Assembly: GCA_021850095.1 (NCBI GenBank)
Contig: JAJZRX010000013.1
Span: 1 to 53,833, forward strand
Reading direction: 5' to 3'
DNA: 53,833 bases
Source of the DNA: Deltaproteobacteria bacterium
Lineage (GTDB): Bacteria > Desulfobacterota > Desulfuromonadia > Geobacterales > Pseudopelobacteraceae
Shown: piece by piece, positions 32,309 through 41,658 of the stretch
Numbering within the stretch: the first letter of the stretch is position 1
Layout: every line of letters starts with the position of its first letter
Program-made: the position numbers and the translations under genes
The notes under the pieces: model-generated
Seen by the model: only the letters and a program-made list of their open reading frames with translations
Told to the model about the DNA's origin: nothing
The model's database searches: none

Positions 32309-34363
32309 ATGGCAGCCCATGAAAAGCTGATTCAACATATCGTTGCGGTCAAGGAGGGTGAACGGGTCTTTGAAAACGCTTTTCAATCCGTGGCCAGAAT
32401 GATTCTGGGAGCGGGCTTTGAAAAGGTGGTTGTCAACGGCCGGACGACCTATGACTTTAAAGTCTTCCGTAGCGGCCGGAAGCATACCATCGGCATGTTC
32501 GATGAGATCAACAGCTTCGTTTCCTATGTCAAGGACGCCGCCGAAGGGGGCTCCAGCAAGGAGATGGCCTTTGTGCTGGTCGGCGAACCGGGCAACGGCA
32601 AGACTTTTTTCGTCGAATTCCTCTGCACCCAGTACCGGGCCTTTCTGTCGCAGCCGAAAAATCGCCGCTACACCTTCCGCTATAACGGCCTGTCACAACT
32701 GGGGCACTACGGCAAGATAAACATCGTTGATTCCCAGACTTTTGAGGACCCGCTGATCCTGGCCATGAACCTGTACGACAACGCCTCCGACAACCGCCGC
32801 TTCCTGGCCGAACAAGGAGGGCTGAACGAAACCGCGCTGGACACGCTCTACGAAAACTACCGTCCCCTGGGCGCCTGCAGCGCCTACATCTGGAACGATA
32901 TCCGCGAGTTCTGCGATGGTGATCTGAAGCGCATGCTGGAATTCGTCGAGGTGATACCGGTGCCGATGACCGAGAGTTTGGGAACCGTAACCGGCAAATA
33001 TCCGGCCAAGGACAAGATCACCTCCTCGTCGGTGGACCTCCTGGGCGAGGAATCGATCCAGCGTCTGCTGCACATCTCCGACACCAACAACCCCTACCGC
33101 TTCGATCTGCGGCGCGGCGCGCTGGCGCGGGTGGCCGGCGGCGGCATCCACTTTTCCGATGAAATTTTCAAGAACAAGAAGGATCTGGTCCAGGTCTATC
33201 TGGGTGTCATCCAGAACCGGGCCATCGAAATCGACGGCTACAAATGGCCGATCGATTCGCTGATCATCGCCACCAGCAACAACTCCGAATTCAACCGTTT
33301 CCTGGCCGAAAAAGAGGAAGCGCCGATCGTGGACCGCTGCCGGATCTGCTACGTCTCGCACAACACCAACTACCGGTTGCAGGAGGGTCTGACCGCCTAT
33401 GCCATCGGCAGCGATTCAAAGACGACCCTGGACAAGGAGATCCTGCACCAGGATCCCAATCTGAACTACGCCGCCTCGGTCGGCGTTGTCCTGACCCGCT
33501 TCCCCCGTTCGGAAAAACTGACCCCCATCGAGACGATGAAGCTGGCGGCCGGGGAAGTGGCCGGCGAGAAGAGCATCAAGGCCCTGGCGGAGGTGATCGA
33601 CACCCTCGGACAGGATCCTGACATCACCAAACGCTTCGGCCAGAAAGGGCTGGGACATCGCAGTCTGGGACGTTCGATCCAGCTCCTGGTCGAGAATTCC
33701 GAGACCAACGAAGGGCGCTGCATGTTCGCCTACGACGTCTTCAAAACCCTGGAGCGGGTCGTGCTGGATTATGTGGTCGAAACCAATGACCGCGCCAAGT
33801 ATCTGGAAGATCTGAAGATCGCCAAAGGTCTGTACCGCGAACGGATCATGACCGAGATGTTCAACGCCTACATGGATGAACCCCACGCCATCCGCAAGGA
33901 TGTGATGAACTACGTCAACATGATCATCGGCATCGATGCCGAAAACCTGGGGCCGGACCGGATGTGGAAATACAAGGATCCCCAGAGTGGAGAACTGCGG
34001 GCGCTGAAGATCGACGAGCGCTATGTCAAGAGCGTTGAGGAGCGGATCGGCCTGAAGACCGAAGAGCAGCGCGATTCCTTCCGCACCTCGATCCGCAAGA
34101 TCTACGGCCAGAAGATTTCCATGGATCCCAATTATGATTTCATGGACAACCTGGAACTGGTCAAGGCGGTCACCGATGTGCGCCTGAAATCGGACATCGC
34201 CGGCGCCGGCAGCCTGATCGGGGCCCTGGCCAACCGCACCAACGAGGAAAACCAGAAGCTGTACGACCGCATGATCACGACCATGCTGGACAAACTGGGC
34301 TACTGCCGCACCTGCGCCCAGAAGACCATTGAATACTTCTGCACGCAGGAAGATGAAAACTAA
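32309..34363 (+). CDS. prkA: PrkA-family serine protein kinase (YeaG-like AAA+ protein)
   Basis: The 684-residue cytoplasmic protein has the PrkA layout: an AAA+ module with Walker A GEPGNGKT at residues 92-99 and sensor segments (IIATSNNSEFNRFLAEKEE), then a C-terminal kinase-like domain (about 420-684) with a DYVVETNDRAKYLEDLKIAKGLYRE-type helical region. In Bacillus PrkA is linked to sporulation, and in E. coli YeaG acts with YeaH in nitrogen or stress adaptation. Here it heads a four-gene cluster with yeaH, spoVR and a second PrkA-like gene. CYS near the end (GYCRTCAQKTIEYFC) may bind metal. A repeat element separates it from yeaH. Confidence 0.92.
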   Translation: MAAHEKLIQHIVAVKEGERVFENAFQSVARMILGAGFEKVVVNGRTTYDFKVFRSGRKHTIGMFDEINSFVSYVKDAAEGGSSKEMAFVLVGEPGNGKTFFVEFLCTQYRAFLSQPKNRRYTFRYNGLSQLGHYGKINIVDSQTFEDPLILAMNLYDNASDNRRFLAEQGGLNETALDTLYENYRPLGACSAYIWNDIREFCDGDLKRMLEFVEVIPVPMTESLGTVTGKYPAKDKITSSSVDLLGEESIQRLLHISDTNNPYRFDLRRGALARVAGGGIHFSDEIFKNKKDLVQVYLGVIQNRAIEIDGYKWPIDSLIIATSNNSEFNRFLAEKEEAPIVDRCRICYVSHNTNYRLQEGLTAYAIGSDSKTTLDKEILHQDPNLNYAASVGVVLTRFPRSEKLTPIETMKLAAGEVAGEKSIKALAEVIDTLGQDPDITKRFGQKGLGHRSLGRSIQLLVENSETNEGRCMFAYDVFKTLERVVLDYVVETNDRAKYLEDLKIAKGLYRERIMTEMFNAYMDEPHAIRKDVMNYVNMIIGIDAENLGPDRMWKYKDPQSGELRALKIDERYVKSVEERIGLKTEEQRDSFRTSIRKIYGQKISMDPNYDFMDNLELVKAVTDVRLKSDIAGAGSLIGALANRTNEENQKLYDRMITTMLDKLGYCRTCAQKTIEYFCTQEDEN

Positions 34364-34372
34364 AACCGATTA

Positions 34373-34491
34373 GCCACAGAGTTCACAGAGAACACAGAGG
34401 AAATTATATAATTTTATTGAAGATTTGTTTTCACGCTTACTGCAGTTACATTAGATTTTCTTCTCTCTGTGACCTCTGTGTCCTCTGTGGC
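34373..34491. repeat. CACAGAG-type inverted repeat element
   Basis: The left arm (34373-34400) holds three 9-bp units of CACAGAG plus two variable bases; the right arm (34463-34491) holds the same unit in inverse orientation (CTCTGTG). The arms are almost complementary and flank about 60 bp of AT-rich sequence. Similar CCACAGAG arrays are scattered in many bacterial genomes and give rise to spurious ORFs. The transcript could form a long hairpin between prkA and yeaH. Confidence 0.75.
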
Positions 34492-34509
34492 AAAGGCTTT
34501 TAAAAAATT

Positions 34510-35883
34510 ATGCGAAATGATCTGCTGACATACCTGGAACAGCTGAAGGCGTCCGGCCTTGATCCCGGACGGGAGGCGCGCATCCGCAACGAGCTGACCA
34601 GCATGGATCACGGGCACGATCTGCCCGCAGCTGACGTGGCGCCAGATCCCATCTGGGCCGGATTCGGCCGCAGTCTCTACAGTCGCGGGGATCAGCAGGT
34701 TCTGAGCCAGGCAGCCCCCTGCCTGAAGGGAGCCGGGCTGGCCAAATCACTGGACGAACTGCTGGAGCGCGACCGGCAGCGGGAACAGGATGGTTTCCCC
34801 CGCAAGATCCAGATCGGCAAGCTGGTGAAACCGGGGCGCGGCCGCAAGGGCAAGGTAGTGATCGTGCCGACCACGGTCGAGGAAAAACTCTACCACGACC
34901 CGACGGTTCGCCCGCCGGGCGAAGAGGGAACATCGGGCGGAACCGGCGATGAGCAGGAAGGTCAGGTAATCGGCGAACAGCCGGTCCGCGATCAGGGCGG
35001 CCAGCCCGGCGGGGCGGGTGAAGGGGGCGAATCCGGTCACGAGATGGAAGCTTCCGCCTACGAGCTCGGCAGAACCCTCTCGGAAAAATTCCAGCTGCCT
35101 AACCTGCAGGACAAGGGCAAGAAGCGCTCTTTCACCCGTTACACCCACGACCTGACCGACAAGAATCGCGGTTTCGGCCAGGTGCTGGACAAAAAAGCCA
35201 CCCTGCGCAAGATCGTCGAAACCAACATCGCCCTCGGCAATCTTCCGGATGTCTCGCAGATCGATCCGGCCCAGTTCCTGATTGCACCGCGCGACAAGGT
35301 TTATCGCATCCTGTCGCGCGAAAAGGATTATGAACCGCAGGCCATGCTCTTTTTCCTGCGCGACTATTCCGGCTCTATGGCCGGCAAGGTCACCGACCTG
35401 ATCGTCAACCAGCATGTGCTGATCTACAGCTGGCTTTTGTACCAGTACGGCGGCCAGGCCGAAACCCGCTTCATACTGCATGACACCCAGGCACGGGAAG
35501 TGCCGGATTTCTACAGCTACTACAACTCGCGGGTGGCCGGCGGCACCCAGGTTTCCAGCGCCTACCGCCTGGTCAACGAGATCGTGACCCGCGAAAACCT
35601 GGCCAAGGATTACAATATCTACGTCTTTCAGGGTACCGACGGTGATGACTGGGACGAGTCCGGCTCCGAGGCGCTACCGGAACTAGAATTAATGCTGACC
35701 TACGCCAACCGGATCGGCGTCACGATCGCCGAGCACATGCCGGGGCCAAGCACGACCGTGGCCCGCTACCTGAACAGCTCCGGCCTGCTGGACAAAAAGC
35801 CGGAACTGCTGCGGCTGGATATAATCCAGAAAGAGGCCGACGAATCACGGCTGATCGAAGGAATCAAACGGCTGATTTCCTAA
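34510..35883 (+). CDS. yeaH: YeaH/DUF444 (UPF0229) family protein
   Basis: The 457-residue protein has a Gly/Glu-rich middle (about 140-185) and a von Willebrand A-like fold in its second half, with the metal-binding pattern DYSGS in LFFLRDYSGSMAGKV and Thr/Asp residues downstream (VAGGTQVSSAYRL, FQGTDGDDWDESGS). The family always travels with PrkA and SpoVR. In E. coli YeaH is needed with the kinase YeaG under sustained nitrogen stress, but the biochemical role is not settled. No strong ribosome site precedes ATG 34510, and the upstream repeat may affect its expression. Confidence 0.92.
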   Translation: MRNDLLTYLEQLKASGLDPGREARIRNELTSMDHGHDLPAADVAPDPIWAGFGRSLYSRGDQQVLSQAAPCLKGAGLAKSLDELLERDRQREQDGFPRKIQIGKLVKPGRGRKGKVVIVPTTVEEKLYHDPTVRPPGEEGTSGGTGDEQEGQVIGEQPVRDQGGQPGGAGEGGESGHEMEASAYELGRTLSEKFQLPNLQDKGKKRSFTRYTHDLTDKNRGFGQVLDKKATLRKIVETNIALGNLPDVSQIDPAQFLIAPRDKVYRILSREKDYEPQAMLFFLRDYSGSMAGKVTDLIVNQHVLIYSWLLYQYGGQAETRFILHDTQAREVPDFYSYYNSRVAGGTQVSSAYRLVNEIVTRENLAKDYNIYVFQGTDGDDWDESGSEALPELELMLTYANRIGVTIAEHMPGPSTTVARYLNSSGLLDKKPELLRLDIIQKEADESRLIEGIKRLIS

Positions 35884-35938
35884 AGGACAAAAAACTTTTT
35901 AACACCAATTGAAACACCATGATACAGATGGATGCCCA

Positions 35939-37567
35939 ATGGAACTAATCAATCAACACACCAAGCGGATCATGGAAGGGTGCAAAGAACGCGCCAGGGC
36001 GGCCGGCCTCTCCTTCACGGATGAGAGTCTGGAGTATATCGTCACCAACCGTGATTTGCTGGAGCTGTCTCCCAAGGTCATGATTCCAACCCTCTACGAT
36101 TACTGGGTGCACGACGTCGAGGTACTGCGCGAACAGGGCAAATACGAACTTTACCCCGGAAACCCTTACGAAACCGTCATCAACACTCGCCCGCCGATCT
36201 CCTTTTACAACGACAACAACCCGGACTGGCTGAACGTGATGATTTTCTACCACGTCCTGGCCCACATCGATTTTTTCCAGAACAATCTCTACTTTCGCCA
36301 CACCTGGGACTACGATTTCACCGGCCAGGCCCTGTCGGACAAACGGGTGATCGCCAAATTGAGGGCCGAGAAGGGGCGCTGGGTCGACTATGTGATCGAA
36401 TTTGCCCGCAGCATCGATAATCTGGTCGATTTCCACGGCGAGCTGGCCGGGCTTTTCACTGTTCCCGGGGCAGCCTGTTCAGCACGGCTGGACTATTATT
36501 TCGACCGGTTCCTGCAGACAGAGAAGAAGCTCCCGGTCAGCGACTATATCAAAGAGGTCAACCGCTATAACGACTGCCTGAAAACCTATGGCGAACTGGG
36601 GGAGAAAACCTTCTTCGCCGAGGCGGAGCGACGCTACCCGGAACTGGAGGCGCATTTTGCCAGGGCCCATGAGCACCGCTCGCCCCCCAGACGGGATCTG
36701 CTCCGTTTTCTACTGGACAAGTCGGAATTCCTGGCCCGGGACGAGAATATCTGGATGCGCTCGATCCTGGAGATCATTCGCAAAACATCGATCTTCTTCC
36801 AGCCCCAGATCCGGACCAAGATCCTCAACGAAGGCTGGGCCAGCTATTGGCACGAAACGCTTTTCCTGCAGGATGACCGCATCCGGGGGCATGAAGTAGA
36901 TTTCGCCCGGGTTCATGCCGGCGTCACCGCCTTGCCGCGGGTCGGGACAAACCCGTATGCGCTTGGAATGCGGCTCTTCGAGCATGTGGAGGAACAGGCC
37001 GGCAAGGGGCGCATCTCCTACGATTTTCAGCGCCTGAACGATGCCGGCAGCCGCAAGCGCTTCGACAGCGGTGCCGGCAGCGGCAGGGATTTCATCTTCA
37101 AGGTGCGTGAAAATCTAAATGACTATCTTTTCCTGAAAAATTACCTGGATCAGGATTTCATTGACCGGCACAAACTGTTCGTGGCCGGCAAGCGTCTTGA
37201 TCAGCAGCGCATGGTCTGGCAGTACTACGTCAAGAGCCGCAAGGCGTCCGATTATCTGCAGATGATGCAGGATTCTCTTTACCACCCGCCGCTCATCAGC
37301 GTGGATCAGTCCAAAGCTGCCGGAGGCGGATTGTACCTGACCCATACTTTCGAGGGTAAACAGCTGGTGCAGGAATACATCGCCAACACGCTGGTCGGCA
37401 TCGAATATCTGTGGGGCGCTCCGGTACAGCTGGAGACCAGCGAAGCCCATATTCTTCCGGAATCAGCCGCAGCGGCAAAAACCGATCAGGAGCCGGAAGG
37501 GGAAATCGCCTGGCAGCGGGTCGTTTATACGATGGATGGCAAAGTGCTGTCCAAAAAGGAACTCTAA
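35939..37567 (+). CDS. spoVR: SpoVR family protein (YcgB-like)
   Basis: The 542-residue protein matches SpoVR throughout: YDYWVHDVEVLREQGKYELY, MIFYHVLAHIDFFQNNLYF, KTSIFFQPQIRTKILNEGWA with SYWHETLF, NPYALGMRLFEHVEEQ and ENLNDYLFLKNYLDQDFI. The HVLAHIDFF and NEGWASYWHE motifs look like metal ligands, but no enzymatic activity is established. ATG 35939 (MELINQHTKRI) is a likelier start than 35909. It is 16 bp upstream of the second PrkA-like gene, so these two are tightly linked. Family role: Bacillus spore cortex, and stress physiology in Gram-negatives. Confidence 0.93.
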   Translation: MELINQHTKRIMEGCKERARAAGLSFTDESLEYIVTNRDLLELSPKVMIPTLYDYWVHDVEVLREQGKYELYPGNPYETVINTRPPISFYNDNNPDWLNVMIFYHVLAHIDFFQNNLYFRHTWDYDFTGQALSDKRVIAKLRAEKGRWVDYVIEFARSIDNLVDFHGELAGLFTVPGAACSARLDYYFDRFLQTEKKLPVSDYIKEVNRYNDCLKTYGELGEKTFFAEAERRYPELEAHFARAHEHRSPPRRDLLRFLLDKSEFLARDENIWMRSILEIIRKTSIFFQPQIRTKILNEGWASYWHETLFLQDDRIRGHEVDFARVHAGVTALPRVGTNPYALGMRLFEHVEEQAGKGRISYDFQRLNDAGSRKRFDSGAGSGRDFIFKVRENLNDYLFLKNYLDQDFIDRHKLFVAGKRLDQQRMVWQYYVKSRKASDYLQMMQDSLYHPPLISVDQSKAAGGGLYLTHTFEGKQLVQEYIANTLVGIEYLWGAPVQLETSEAHILPESAAAAKTDQEPEGEIAWQRVVYTMDGKVLSKKEL

Positions 37568-37582
37568 GCGAACGGTGAACTC

Positions 37583-39874
37583 ATGTTAAACGTGGACAGG
37601 GCCATAAAGCACCTCAACCGGAAAATCAGCGAGCGGGAGCATAACCAGACCATCCCCTTTGACGACTTCCTGAAAATCCTGGCGAACAAGCCGGCGGCGG
37701 TCGTCCGCAACGTATTCCAGATATTCCACGACATGATCAGAACCTATGTCGGCCCCGGATATGACGACACGCCCAACGATCCGGAATCGATCAACTATAT
37801 CTCCTATGACTGCCGCAACCTGTTTGTAAAAAACACCGACCGCCCTTTTTTTGCCGACCGCCTGTTCGCCAACCGCCTGATCAACCACGTCGACTCCATG
37901 AAGGGCAGCGCCCGCCAAAACAAGATCTACATCTTTGAAGGCCCGACCGGTTCGGGCAAAAGCACCTTTTTGAACAACCTGCTGCTGAAGTTCGAGGAAT
38001 ACGCCAACAGCGAGGCCGGGCGGCGTTATGAAGTCGTCTGGCGTCTGGATCGGAGGGTTCTGGCCCGGATCAATGAAACCCAGCTCTCCTCGTTTGTGGA
38101 CCGTTTATCCACACTGCTGGACGAATACGAGCTGGGACAGGCCGAACTGTCCGAGATGAAGAGCTCGCTGACCCGTTCCGGCGATTTCGTCGAAATCGCC
38201 TGCCCTTCCCACGACAACCCGCTGCTGCTGATCCCCAAGCGGGACCGGCGGCTGTTTTTCGACGACCTGTTCAGCAATGACGAATTCAAGTGGAAGCTCT
38301 TTACCGACAAAGAGTACGAGTGGATCTTCAGCGAAAGCCCCTGCACGATCTGCAGCTCGATTTACGAAGCCCTGACCCAACGCCTGCCCAGCTCGATCGA
38401 TATCTACAAGATGATCCACGCCCGCCCCTACCGCTTCAATCGCCGCCTGGGGGAAGGGATCACGGTTTTCAATCCGGGCGACAAGCCGATGAAGCAGAAC
38501 ATCAAGACCAACGAGCAGCTGCAGCGCAAGATCGACAGCCTGCTGGGGGACAGCAACGCGGTCAAGTACCTTTATTCCAACTTTGCCAAAACCAACAACG
38601 GCATCTATGCCCTGATGGACGTCAAATCACATAACGCCGAGCGTCTGCTGGAGCTGCACAACATCATCAGCGAAGGAATCCACAAGGTCGAGGATGTGGA
38701 GGAAAACGTCCGGTCGCTCTTCATCGCCCTGATGAACCCGGAAGATGAGAAAACCATCGAGGGCCTGCAGTCCTTCAGCGACCGGATCGAATATATCAAC
38801 ATCCCCTACGTCATGGATCTGAACACCGAGGTCGAAATCTATCGCAACATCTTCGGCAAGCATATCGACGAAAGCTTTATCCCGCGTGTTCTGCACAATT
38901 TCGCCCGGGCGGTCATCTCGACCCGCATGAAAGTCACCTCCGAGGCGCTGCTGGAATGGATCGGCGATCCGATGAGATACGGGCAGTACTGCGACGAGAA
39001 TCTGCAGATCCTCAAAATGGAAATCTACACCGGCTATATCCCGGCCTGGATCTCGGACGAGGATCGCAAACGTCTGACCGCCAAGCGCCGGCGGCGGATT
39101 ATCGATGAATCGGAAAAGGAGGGCTTGAGCGGTTTTTCGGGCCGGGACTCGATCAGAATCTTCAACGAATTCTATTCGGCCTACGCCCGCAAGGACGAAC
39201 TGATTTCCATGTCGGCTCTGACGACATTCTTCACCAAATGGCGCCGCGATCTTTACGGAATGCTGCCGGAGGGATTTCTGAATTCGCTGCTGCGCAACTA
39301 CAATTACACGGTGCTGCAGGAGGTCAAGGAATCGCTGTACTACTACAACGAGGAACAGATCGCCCGGGATCTGCTCAACTATATGTTTGCGGTCAGTTTT
39401 GAAATGGGGGCGGTGACGGTCTGCCGCTTCACCAATGACAAGCTGGAGGTCAGCGAAGAATTTCTGCGCGGCACGGAGAGACGGCTGATCGGCAACAACG
39501 TCGAGGATTCGGAGCGGCTTCAGTTCCGGCGCGATACCCAGAAGGAATACGCCGGCCGGACCCTGACCCAGGAAATACTGGCCGAAGGGCGCGATCCGCG
39601 CGAAACCTGGCTGTACCGGACGCTTCACGAACGTTATGTCCACAACCTGAAGGAGAAGGTGCTTGACCCGTTTTTAGGCAATCCCAACTTCCGCCGCGCC
39701 ATCAAGGATTACGACAGCGATGCTTTTAAAACCTACGACAAGCGCATCCGGGACGATGTTTCATTCCTGATCAACAACCTCTGCGGAACAAAATTCCACT
39801 ACACCAAACAGGGCGCCAAAGAGGTCTGCGTCTACGTGATCGACAACGATCTGGCCCGCAAGTTCCCCTCCTGA
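37583..39874 (+). CDS. Second, divergent PrkA-like AAA+/kinase protein
   Basis: The 763-residue protein shares the plan of PrkA: an AAA+ module with Walker A GPTGSGKS at residues 120-127, and a C-terminal part with ISTRMKVTSEALLEWIGDP. A region around residues 195-300, including CTICSSIYEALTQRLPSSID, has a possible zinc-binding Cys pair. It differs from PrkA upstream in sequence and is about 80 residues longer. The AAA core lies after a long N-terminal region that resembles a folded domain. It ends the cluster. By position it is likely a partner of PrkA-YeaH-SpoVR, perhaps a heteromeric ATPase; the exact role is unknown. Confidence 0.82.
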   Translation: MLNVDRAIKHLNRKISEREHNQTIPFDDFLKILANKPAAVVRNVFQIFHDMIRTYVGPGYDDTPNDPESINYISYDCRNLFVKNTDRPFFADRLFANRLINHVDSMKGSARQNKIYIFEGPTGSGKSTFLNNLLLKFEEYANSEAGRRYEVVWRLDRRVLARINETQLSSFVDRLSTLLDEYELGQAELSEMKSSLTRSGDFVEIACPSHDNPLLLIPKRDRRLFFDDLFSNDEFKWKLFTDKEYEWIFSESPCTICSSIYEALTQRLPSSIDIYKMIHARPYRFNRRLGEGITVFNPGDKPMKQNIKTNEQLQRKIDSLLGDSNAVKYLYSNFAKTNNGIYALMDVKSHNAERLLELHNIISEGIHKVEDVEENVRSLFIALMNPEDEKTIEGLQSFSDRIEYINIPYVMDLNTEVEIYRNIFGKHIDESFIPRVLHNFARAVISTRMKVTSEALLEWIGDPMRYGQYCDENLQILKMEIYTGYIPAWISDEDRKRLTAKRRRRIIDESEKEGLSGFSGRDSIRIFNEFYSAYARKDELISMSALTTFFTKWRRDLYGMLPEGFLNSLLRNYNYTVLQEVKESLYYYNEEQIARDLLNYMFAVSFEMGAVTVCRFTNDKLEVSEEFLRGTERRLIGNNVEDSERLQFRRDTQKEYAGRTLTQEILAEGRDPRETWLYRTLHERYVHNLKEKVLDPFLGNPNFRRAIKDYDSDAFKTYDKRIRDDVSFLINNLCGTKFHYTKQGAKEVCVYVIDNDLARKFPS

Positions 39875-40014
39875 CCCTTCAAACGACAGCATCATGATGC
39901 ATCTCCGTTGACAGATGAGCAGTGTCGCTGTAATGCTTATGGCCTTACCGGCAGCCGGACGATCAGCGCCGTCATACGTCCGTGCTCCGAACATCCTTTT
40001 CAGCAGGAGACTTC

Positions 40015-40377
40015 ATGCGCATATCCGCACTGTTATTAAGAATTGTGTTCATTGTTCCGGTTCTGCTTGCTGGCGCCGGCTGCGCCACTCACGAGATGAA
40101 TTCGGCGATCGCTTCCTGGCAAAACCAGCCGATTGCCGAGGTTGTCAGAGAGTGGGGCACTCCTTCAGAAGAGTTGAACGTTTCAGGAAAGCATATCTTC
40201 ATCTGGAACACCTATGACGGAATTCTGGCGCCGCCATCCTCACCGCGACCCCACGATCTTTCCGCTTCCAAATATTGCATGAGACTGCTGGAGGCTGACA
40301 ATAGCGGCAGGATCATTTCCGGGGCCTGGGAAGGCTCCCATTGCCCGAGCCTGTTTTCCGGCTGGGACAAATGGTGA
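40015..40377 (+). CDS. Small lipoprotein of unknown function
   Basis: The 120-residue protein starts at ATG 40015 (MRISALLLRIVFIVPVLL), preceded by AGGAG, and has a lipobox LLAGAGC, so it should be lipid-anchored. The mature part has SWQNQPIAEVVREWGTPSEE, a pattern common in small Geobacter/proteobacterial lipoproteins that resemble the BamE/SmpA fold, and a C-terminal CMRLLEADNSGRIISGAWEGSHC with two Cys. TTGACA with TAATGC 17 bp later (39908-39936) may be its promoter. The role is not known. Confidence 0.7.
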   Translation: MRISALLLRIVFIVPVLLAGAGCATHEMNSAIASWQNQPIAEVVREWGTPSEELNVSGKHIFIWNTYDGILAPPSSPRPHDLSASKYCMRLLEADNSGRIISGAWEGSHCPSLFSGWDKW

Positions 40378-40501
40378 ATAGCACCTGAACGGGCGGCAGG
40401 GAGCCACGCGGCGGCAGCGTCCGATCGCCCGCTTACTGGTGGGGGCAATTGCGGAACAGCTGGCGGGTCACGGCTAATGGGATATCTGGGATTATTATGG
40501 C

Positions 40502-41023
40502 TTAACGAACAAATCGGGCCAACGAAACAAGCCTGGGATTGAAATTGATGCGGTAATCCTGGGAAGCGGTGCGGTTGAGACTTAAGACCAACCTTCGTTT
40601 TTCGAATTTGATTTGGATCAGTCCGCCGTCATTTATGAAACCGGCTCCGTTGCCGATGGTGAGCACCTGGTGTTCCATGGCATTTTTGATTATGGAGGAG
40701 CCCCCCTTCGGATTGGAGATGTCATCTATATACACGGCGCTGCAACCGGACGTATTCCGTGATGTATCCAGCGATCTTACGGAAATTCTGCTGCCCGGTT
40801 TTCTGGCCGCCAAGTGATTTCGGAGAATATTTTTCATATCATCGTCAGCAACCATACAGATGGTGTATGCGTCGGTCGATGCGCCCGTCCACTCGACGTA
40901 TCCAAGCACATTGCTCAAAAAAATCGCCGTGATCTCTTTCTCGCTCAATTCGGCGCGACATTCGGCTGGATTTGACAGAAAGAGCAATAAAGAGGCTGTC
41001 AAGGTGAGCAAAGCCGCTCTCAT
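40502..41023 (-). CDS. YfiR/DUF4154-family periplasmic protein
   Basis: The 173-residue protein has a signal peptide (MRAALLTLTASLLLFLSNP, cleaved near CRA) followed by a YfiR-type domain: EKEITAIFLSNVLGYVEW, YTICMVADDDMKNILRNHL, SVRSLDTSRNTSGCSAVYI, VLTIGNGAGFINDGGLIQIK and NFNPRLVSLARFVR. YfiR in Pseudomonas represses the membrane diguanylate cyclase YfiN. No YfiN-like gene is adjacent, so any partner is elsewhere. Two Cys residues could form a redox disulfide as in YfiR. The ATG lies within a 12-bp inverted repeat that could mask it in mRNA. Confidence 0.82.
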   Translation of the reverse strand: MRAALLTLTASLLLFLSNPAECRAELSEKEITAIFLSNVLGYVEWTGASTDAYTICMVADDDMKNILRNHLAARKPGSRISVRSLDTSRNTSGCSAVYIDDISNPKGGSSIIKNAMEHQVLTIGNGAGFINDGGLIQIKFEKRRLVLSLNRTASQDYRINFNPRLVSLARFVR

Positions 41024-41057
41024 CAGAGATTACCCCCGGCTTGCGCTGATGAGAGCG
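41015..41057 (-). promoter_or_regulatory. Hairpin sequestering the yfiR-like start codon
   Basis: CGCTCTCATCAG (minus strand, 41046-41057) pairs perfectly over 12 bp with CTGATGAGAGCG (41015-41026), which contains the ATG at 41021-41023. The probable ribosome site GGGGGT is in the 19-base loop. A second hairpin just upstream (GCGCC/GGCGC, about 41053-41071) overlaps the outer arm and could compete. Confidence 0.5.
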
Positions 41058-41132
41058 CCAGGTGCCGGGCGCCGACCAGGCTTTGATTGATCTTAAATTT
41101 GCTTTTTTTCCGCATCACGAATCCTGAACTTT

Positions 41133-41166
41133 TTACCGTATTTTAACAATTCGTAAAAAACGGTAA
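41133..41166. terminator. AT-rich hairpin in intergenic region
   Basis: TTACCGT and ACGGTAA form a 7-bp stem extended by TTTT/AAAA with an 11-base loop. T-runs flank it on the minus strand, so it may end transcription from the gene at 41296. Confidence 0.35.
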
Positions 41167-41295
41167 TTTATAGCAGAATCCACACAGACATTCCATTAAA
41201 AATCATGAAGAATGAGAAATACACCTATCATGGGCAGACGTGGTGGGAAGAGTGAAGGGGGAAAGCGGCGCGGTACTGGCCGCGCAGATATTTTT

Positions 41296-41658
41296 TCAGA
41301 CCATGCTTGAATCAAAGGACTGCATCCAACCGGAAGCATCGCCGCCGTCATCACCGTTGTATTTGTAGGTGAAAACCAGTCGGCCTCCAGGGGGCACAAC
41401 AGTCGGTAGCGCAACCCTGAACGGGGCAGCCGCATTCAGCTCCAGCTGGCGGGGCATGACCAGGTCAACCGCCCGGGCAACATTTTTTCCCTGGGCATCA
41501 CGATACTGCACCCATACTTCGATATTTTCCATCCTGGCATAGCGGATGTTGCGGATATGTCCCTCAATGACCGTTTTCCGATCCTTGACACTGACACCCC
41601 ACTCCATTTTCACATCAAAGTTCGCGTACCGCTGCGGCGGCATTTCCGGTGTCATCAT
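41296..41658 (-). CDS. Protein of unknown function with a FxLYD-like beta fold
   Basis: The 120-residue protein has no signal peptide or membrane segment. It contains NFDVKMEWGVSVKDRKTVIEGHIRNIRYARMENIEV, then PFRVALPTVVPPGGRLVFTYKY, a pattern of an Ig-like beta sandwich seen in FxLYD domains that describe interactions of exported proteins. The start MMTPEMPPQ follows GAGGGAAA. A GC-rich hairpin (41268-41285) lies past the stop. Function unknown. Confidence 0.6.
   Translation of the reverse strand: MMTPEMPPQRYANFDVKMEWGVSVKDRKTVIEGHIRNIRYARMENIEVWVQYRDAQGKNVARAVDLVMPRQLELNAAAPFRVALPTVVPPGGRLVFTYKYNGDDGGDASGWMQSFDSSMV

Noticed and set aside
34373-34491. CRISPR-like array
   Set aside because: The units are 9 bp without spacers and there are no cas genes.
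34414-34617. Minus-strand ORF with TEDTEVTERR
   Set aside because: It is the known kind of false ORF produced by CACAGAG repeats.
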